DNA of 7,475 nucleotides from Armatimonadota bacterium (GTDB lineage Bacteria > Armatimonadota > Armatimonadia > Armatimonadales > Armatimonadaceae), in assembly GCA_014380985.1 (NCBI GenBank), contig JACMIU010000006.1, forward strand, positions 1-7,475, given 5' to 3'. Every line of letters starts with the position of its first letter. Within the stretch, counting starts at the first letter, position 1. The notes under the pieces are model-generated. The model was given only the letters and a program-made list of their open reading frames with translations, was not told the origin of the DNA and searched no databases. This document shows, piece by piece, positions 5,298 to 7,475 of the stretch. The position numbers and the translations under genes are program-made.

Positions 5298-6373
5298 CTA
5301 TAAAGCGAGGCGGGTTCCGGCGGACAGTTGCAGGTCGGGCGCGAGATGCGCCGCGAAGCCGAAGTCGTTTTCGCCGAGCGATAGGTACAGGTTTTGGCGC
5401 GGCGTGATCTGTCGCCACAAGCCGAACGTGAACATACGCCGTTCGCGGTCTATGTAGTCGGAGCCGGTGCGATGCGGTGCGGGCGTGTTGTCCACCTGCG
5501 CCAAAAACGACGTGCGCCCATCCATCAGCCACTCAATCGCCGCCATGCTATGCACCGAGGTAGAGCGGCTTGCCAGCGCGTCAATATCTGTTTTACCGTG
5601 CCAGACGACGCTAAGGTTCCCGTGGAATGCGACGCGGCGGAACGGACGGGCGGACGCGGCGATTCCGAGTCCGGCGTCGGTTCCCCCTGAGCCAAGCAGG
5701 TTTTTCGCGCTTCCCGTGGGCAGTTTCAGCAAAGCGCGGGCGGTGAGTGTCACGCGGCGCGGGTCGGACGCACCAGTTTCGGCGTCGAACCCCGGCACTC
5801 CCCCAGTGAACGAGCGGCGATACTCGATAACGGCGTCGCCGAAGCCGGAAACGCTTTGCATACGGTTGGAGACGATTTGCCCGGTTTGTGCGTCGCGCAA
5901 ATCAAAGCGCACCTGATCGTAGGCGAACGTGCCGCGCCCGCCGCCGTAGATATTGAACGCATTTGCCAACCGTCAATCAAGCCGTCGGTGATCCCGCCGT
6001 TCCGCCCTACATACGGGAGGCGCAGGGAAATATCGCTTCCACCGCCTAAGCCGCGCCGGTAATCGAGCGTGACGCGCTGGTCTTCAAAGTCGGCATAGTA
6101 GCCCGCTGAGGCGATGGTCAAAAAATTGTTGGGAATATCTATGTTGACATCGAGCGTGGCGCGGTTTCGCCCCAACGTCCCGGCTTGCACCGGAACCGGT
6201 AGCAGAAAGAGCGAGTTGACCGGTTCGTTGTTGCGAACCGGTAGCGGCCCGCGAAGGACGAGCGACGCCGAGCCTTTGTCCACGGTTTGTGCGAACACGG
6301 CGGGCGCGGTCAGCACGGCAAGACACACGGCGGCTAAGTAGCGCGTTGACAATGCAGGAAAAGTAAAAAACAC
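5298..6373 (-). pseudogene. DUF3187-family exported protein, frameshifted
   Basis: Two overlapping reading frames join to a typical DUF3187 protein of about 358 residues. The first (from GTG at 6373) has a Sec signal peptide of about 28 residues ending AVFA-QT, then the family block LPVRNNEPVNSLFLLPVP and an alternating hydrophobic beta-strand pattern up to GGITDGLIDGW (residue 136, codon 5968-5966). The second frame continues at once with NAFNIYGGGRG, then FGDAVIEYRR, LLKLPTGSAKNLLGSGGTDAGLG and a terminal LSAGTRLAL. Total length 1076 nt is one short of a multiple of three, so one base is missing near 5963-5966, where an A-run (AAA) sits. DUF3187 proteins are predicted outer-membrane beta-rich proteins of unknown function. 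The mutation is recent or a sequencing error, since both halves remain well conserved. A TTG at 6352 is an alternative start. Confidence 0.85.
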
Positions 6374-6380
6374 AAACGGT

Positions 6381-6410
6381 AGTATAAGAGCATACAGGCA
6401 GGTTTGTCAA
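6381..6410 (-). promoter_or_regulatory. Strong sigma70-type promoter for the DUF3187 gene
   Basis: The minus strand carries TTGACA (6410-6405, perfect -35), an 18-nt spacer and TATACT (6386-6381, 5 of 6 for -10). The -35 overlaps the TGA stop of the upstream gene. The predicted transcription start falls at or next to the GTG at 6373, so the message would be leaderless, or translation begins at the TTG at 6352. An inverted repeat GTCAA-ccggt-TTGAC (6406-6420) covers the -35 and could be an operator. Confidence 0.75.
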
Positions 6411-7264
6411 CCGGTTTGACGTGCCTTTTCGCGCCGCGCCTTAATGATTTCCACCCGATTCCAGACGGCTTCGCGGGTCGCTTCGCCTCCTGCTTGCAAA
6501 ACTTCGCGCCGCGCCTCGATAGCGACAGAAAGCATTTCGCGGTAGTCGCGGAATATCTGTATCTCGCCGTCGCCTTGATGCCAACCATGCTCGGCGTATT
6601 CGGCAAGATACAAGTAGTTGTTCCACCCGTCGCCGCATATGTCATGGATGCACTGTGCTTGCCAGCGAAGAATCGGGGGCGGGGCGCAATAGCAAATCAA
6701 ACCACCGCACAGGGTCATCCTTTCTTTTTGCCAAACGTCGCCACGTTTGAAGGCAGTGTATCCTCCACTTGGCTCGCCAAACGCCGAACCTATAGGGTGT
6801 TCCTCTCCCAGCGCGGCGTCCAAGCCCCACGTTTGCAAGCGCACGGTCGCGGTCGGGGGCGGCAACCGCTTTAAAATTGCCTTGAGTTTGCGGAACGCTT
6901 GCCCATCAGGCGCGGTGATATTCGCCGGGCAAATCACCACCGGTAGCGACGGTTCGGCGTCGAACGGCGTCGGCTGGATATGTTCGCCATGAATCACAAA
7001 AAGCGTGTTTGGCTCGCGCTGGTACGACATTGCCCAGAAGATGCGGGCAAGCAGTTTCGCGCCGCCGCCATCGGAGATGATGTGCCACGTGTCGTGGAAA
7101 AAGTTCGTCGAGAACGCCGCTTGCGTACCGGGGCGCAGAGTGAGAATGCGCCACGGCTTGCCGTTCAGGGTCATCAGGCGCAGGTGGATCTTGAACCGGT
7201 CGCCGGTGCTGACACGGTTGCGCGTTCGGGATTGTTTGTGCTGGGTGTCGCTCATTGAAGCCAT
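6407..7264 (-). CDS. Hypothetical protein, 285 residues, Cys-rich second half
   Basis: Not recognised. It is a soluble-looking protein without signal peptide or clear membrane helix. The N-terminus is basic and polar (MASMSDTQHKQSRTRNR). Residues 23-66 look like beta strands (RFKIHLRLMTLNGKPWRILTLR). There are histidine pairs at 57/61 and 92/95 (HGEH), a proline-rich stretch near 97-118, and five cysteines at 186, 192, 194, 205 and 210 that could bind metal. The last 45 residues are a charged helix (REMLSVAIEARREVLQ, then KARREKARQ). It lies 22 nt downstream of the NADAR gene, so co-transcription is likely. Its stop codon overlaps the -35 of the next promoter. Two start codons are possible: ATG at 7264 and ATG at 7255. 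Only a GGGGGC stretch upstream resembles a ribosome site. Codon use is like the neighbours, and no alternative frame is convincing. Confidence 0.75.
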   Translation of the reverse strand: MASMSDTQHKQSRTRNRVSTGDRFKIHLRLMTLNGKPWRILTLRPGTQAAFSTNFFHDTWHIISDGGGAKLLARIFWAMSYQREPNTLFVIHGEHIQPTPFDAEPSLPVVICPANITAPDGQAFRKLKAILKRLPPPTATVRLQTWGLDAALGEEHPIGSAFGEPSGGYTAFKRGDVWQKERMTLCGGLICYCAPPPILRWQAQCIHDICGDGWNNYLYLAEYAEHGWHQGDGEIQIFRDYREMLSVAIEARREVLQAGGEATREAVWNRVEIIKARREKARQTG

Positions 7265-7286
7265 ATCGCGCTGCGCCCCCGGTTTG

Positions 7287-7475
7287 CTAAGTCGTCGGTT
7301 CGGCGTGGTACGTTTCGCGCAACTCCTCTAAAAGTTCGCCGAGGCGGTTCTTTCCTGTGCCGTCCGTGCCGCAACCCCAATAATCATCGGTGCTGGTTTT
7401 TTCAATCAGCGTTTCGGTTCCGGTAGAAAGAAGCAGTTCGCGTAGTTCGGTATGTGCGTCGAACTTTGCGCGAAG
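7287..7475 (-). CDS. NADAR-domain protein, C-terminal part (enters from outside)
   Basis: The frame is open from the window edge to a TAG at 7289-7287 and encodes 62 residues. The sequence includes LRAKFDAHTELRELLLSTG, YWGCGTDGTGKNRLGELL and EELRETY. The YWGxG...GxGKNxLGxLL pattern with the preceding K(F)...ELRxxLLxTG is the C-terminal signature of NADAR (YbiA-like) proteins. NADAR members include the N-glycosidase of riboflavin-pathway intermediates (YbiA/RibX type) and enzymes that remove ADP-ribose from guanine, sometimes acting as antitoxin to DarT-type toxins. The family is usually about 150-180 residues, so roughly 100 N-terminal residues, with other active-site positions, lie outside. 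The second TGA-ended gene 22 nt downstream is unknown and is not a recognisable DarT. Confidence 0.85.
   Translation of the reverse strand, partial: LRAKFDAHTELRELLLSTGTETLIEKTSTDDYWGCGTDGTGKNRLGELLEELRETYHAEPTT

Noticed and set aside
5467..5916. Plus-strand frame opposite the DUF3187 gene
   Set aside because: The minus-strand frames reconstruct a known family; the plus frame shows no motif or ribosome site.
6407..7264. 285-residue protein as a DarT toxin partner of NADAR
   Set aside because: None of the ADP-ribosyltransferase features expected of DarT (N-terminal H-I/T-H-type NAD-binding motif, ARTT-loop glutamate context) can be recognised, so the toxin label is not supported.

Overview
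This window comes from a GC-rich bacterium (roughly 55-60% GC by eye). All genes lie on the minus strand, so they are read from high to low coordinates. The organism looks like a diderm: it has a sugar kinase of the LPS-heptose kinase family and a DUF3187-type exported beta-rich protein with a Sec signal peptide. The mix of genes (YtxG/YtxH pair, KGG-repeat protein, DUF3187, ECF-type promoter) would fit Armatimonadota or a neighbouring lineage. That placement is a guess and not shown by the sequence.

Layout in transcription order (right to left). 7475-7287: the C-terminal third of a NADAR-domain protein, entering from outside the window. 7264-6407: an unrecognised 285-residue protein 22 nt downstream of it. 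6410-6381: a near-consensus sigma70-type promoter embedded in the end of that gene. 6373-5298: a DUF3187 gene broken by a one-base frameshift near 5963-5968. 5267-5239: an ECF-sigma-like promoter. 5105-3679: a three-gene stress-type cluster made of a YtxG/DUF948-like membrane protein, a YtxH protein with 11-residue LEA-like repeats (the two genes overlap by 11 nt), and a KGG protein with three exact 20-residue repeats and an AT-hook-like tail. This cluster closes with a strong intrinsic terminator at 3641-3675. 3678-3463: the glmS leader, with a weak promoter candidate and a hairpin-forming palindrome. 3462-1: glmS, a PfkB/RfaE1-type heptose-phosphate kinase and UDP-glucose 6-dehydrogenase, tightly packed (4-nt overlap, then a 24-nt gap).

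The glmS-kinase-ugd genes together make activated or precursor sugars for the envelope: glucosamine-6-P for UDP-GlcNAc, a phosphorylated heptose, and UDP-glucuronate. The ytxG-ytxH-KGG cluster looks like a stress or desiccation module in which two unrelated LEA-like repeat architectures (11-mer and 20-mer) sit together behind one ECF-type promoter. That cluster is the most interesting part of the window. The NADAR gene is notable because NADAR proteins can reverse nucleotide ADP-ribosylation, but its N-terminus and upstream partner lie outside.

No tRNA, rRNA, CRISPR array or insertion sequence was seen. There is no gene-free stretch longer than about 220 bases.
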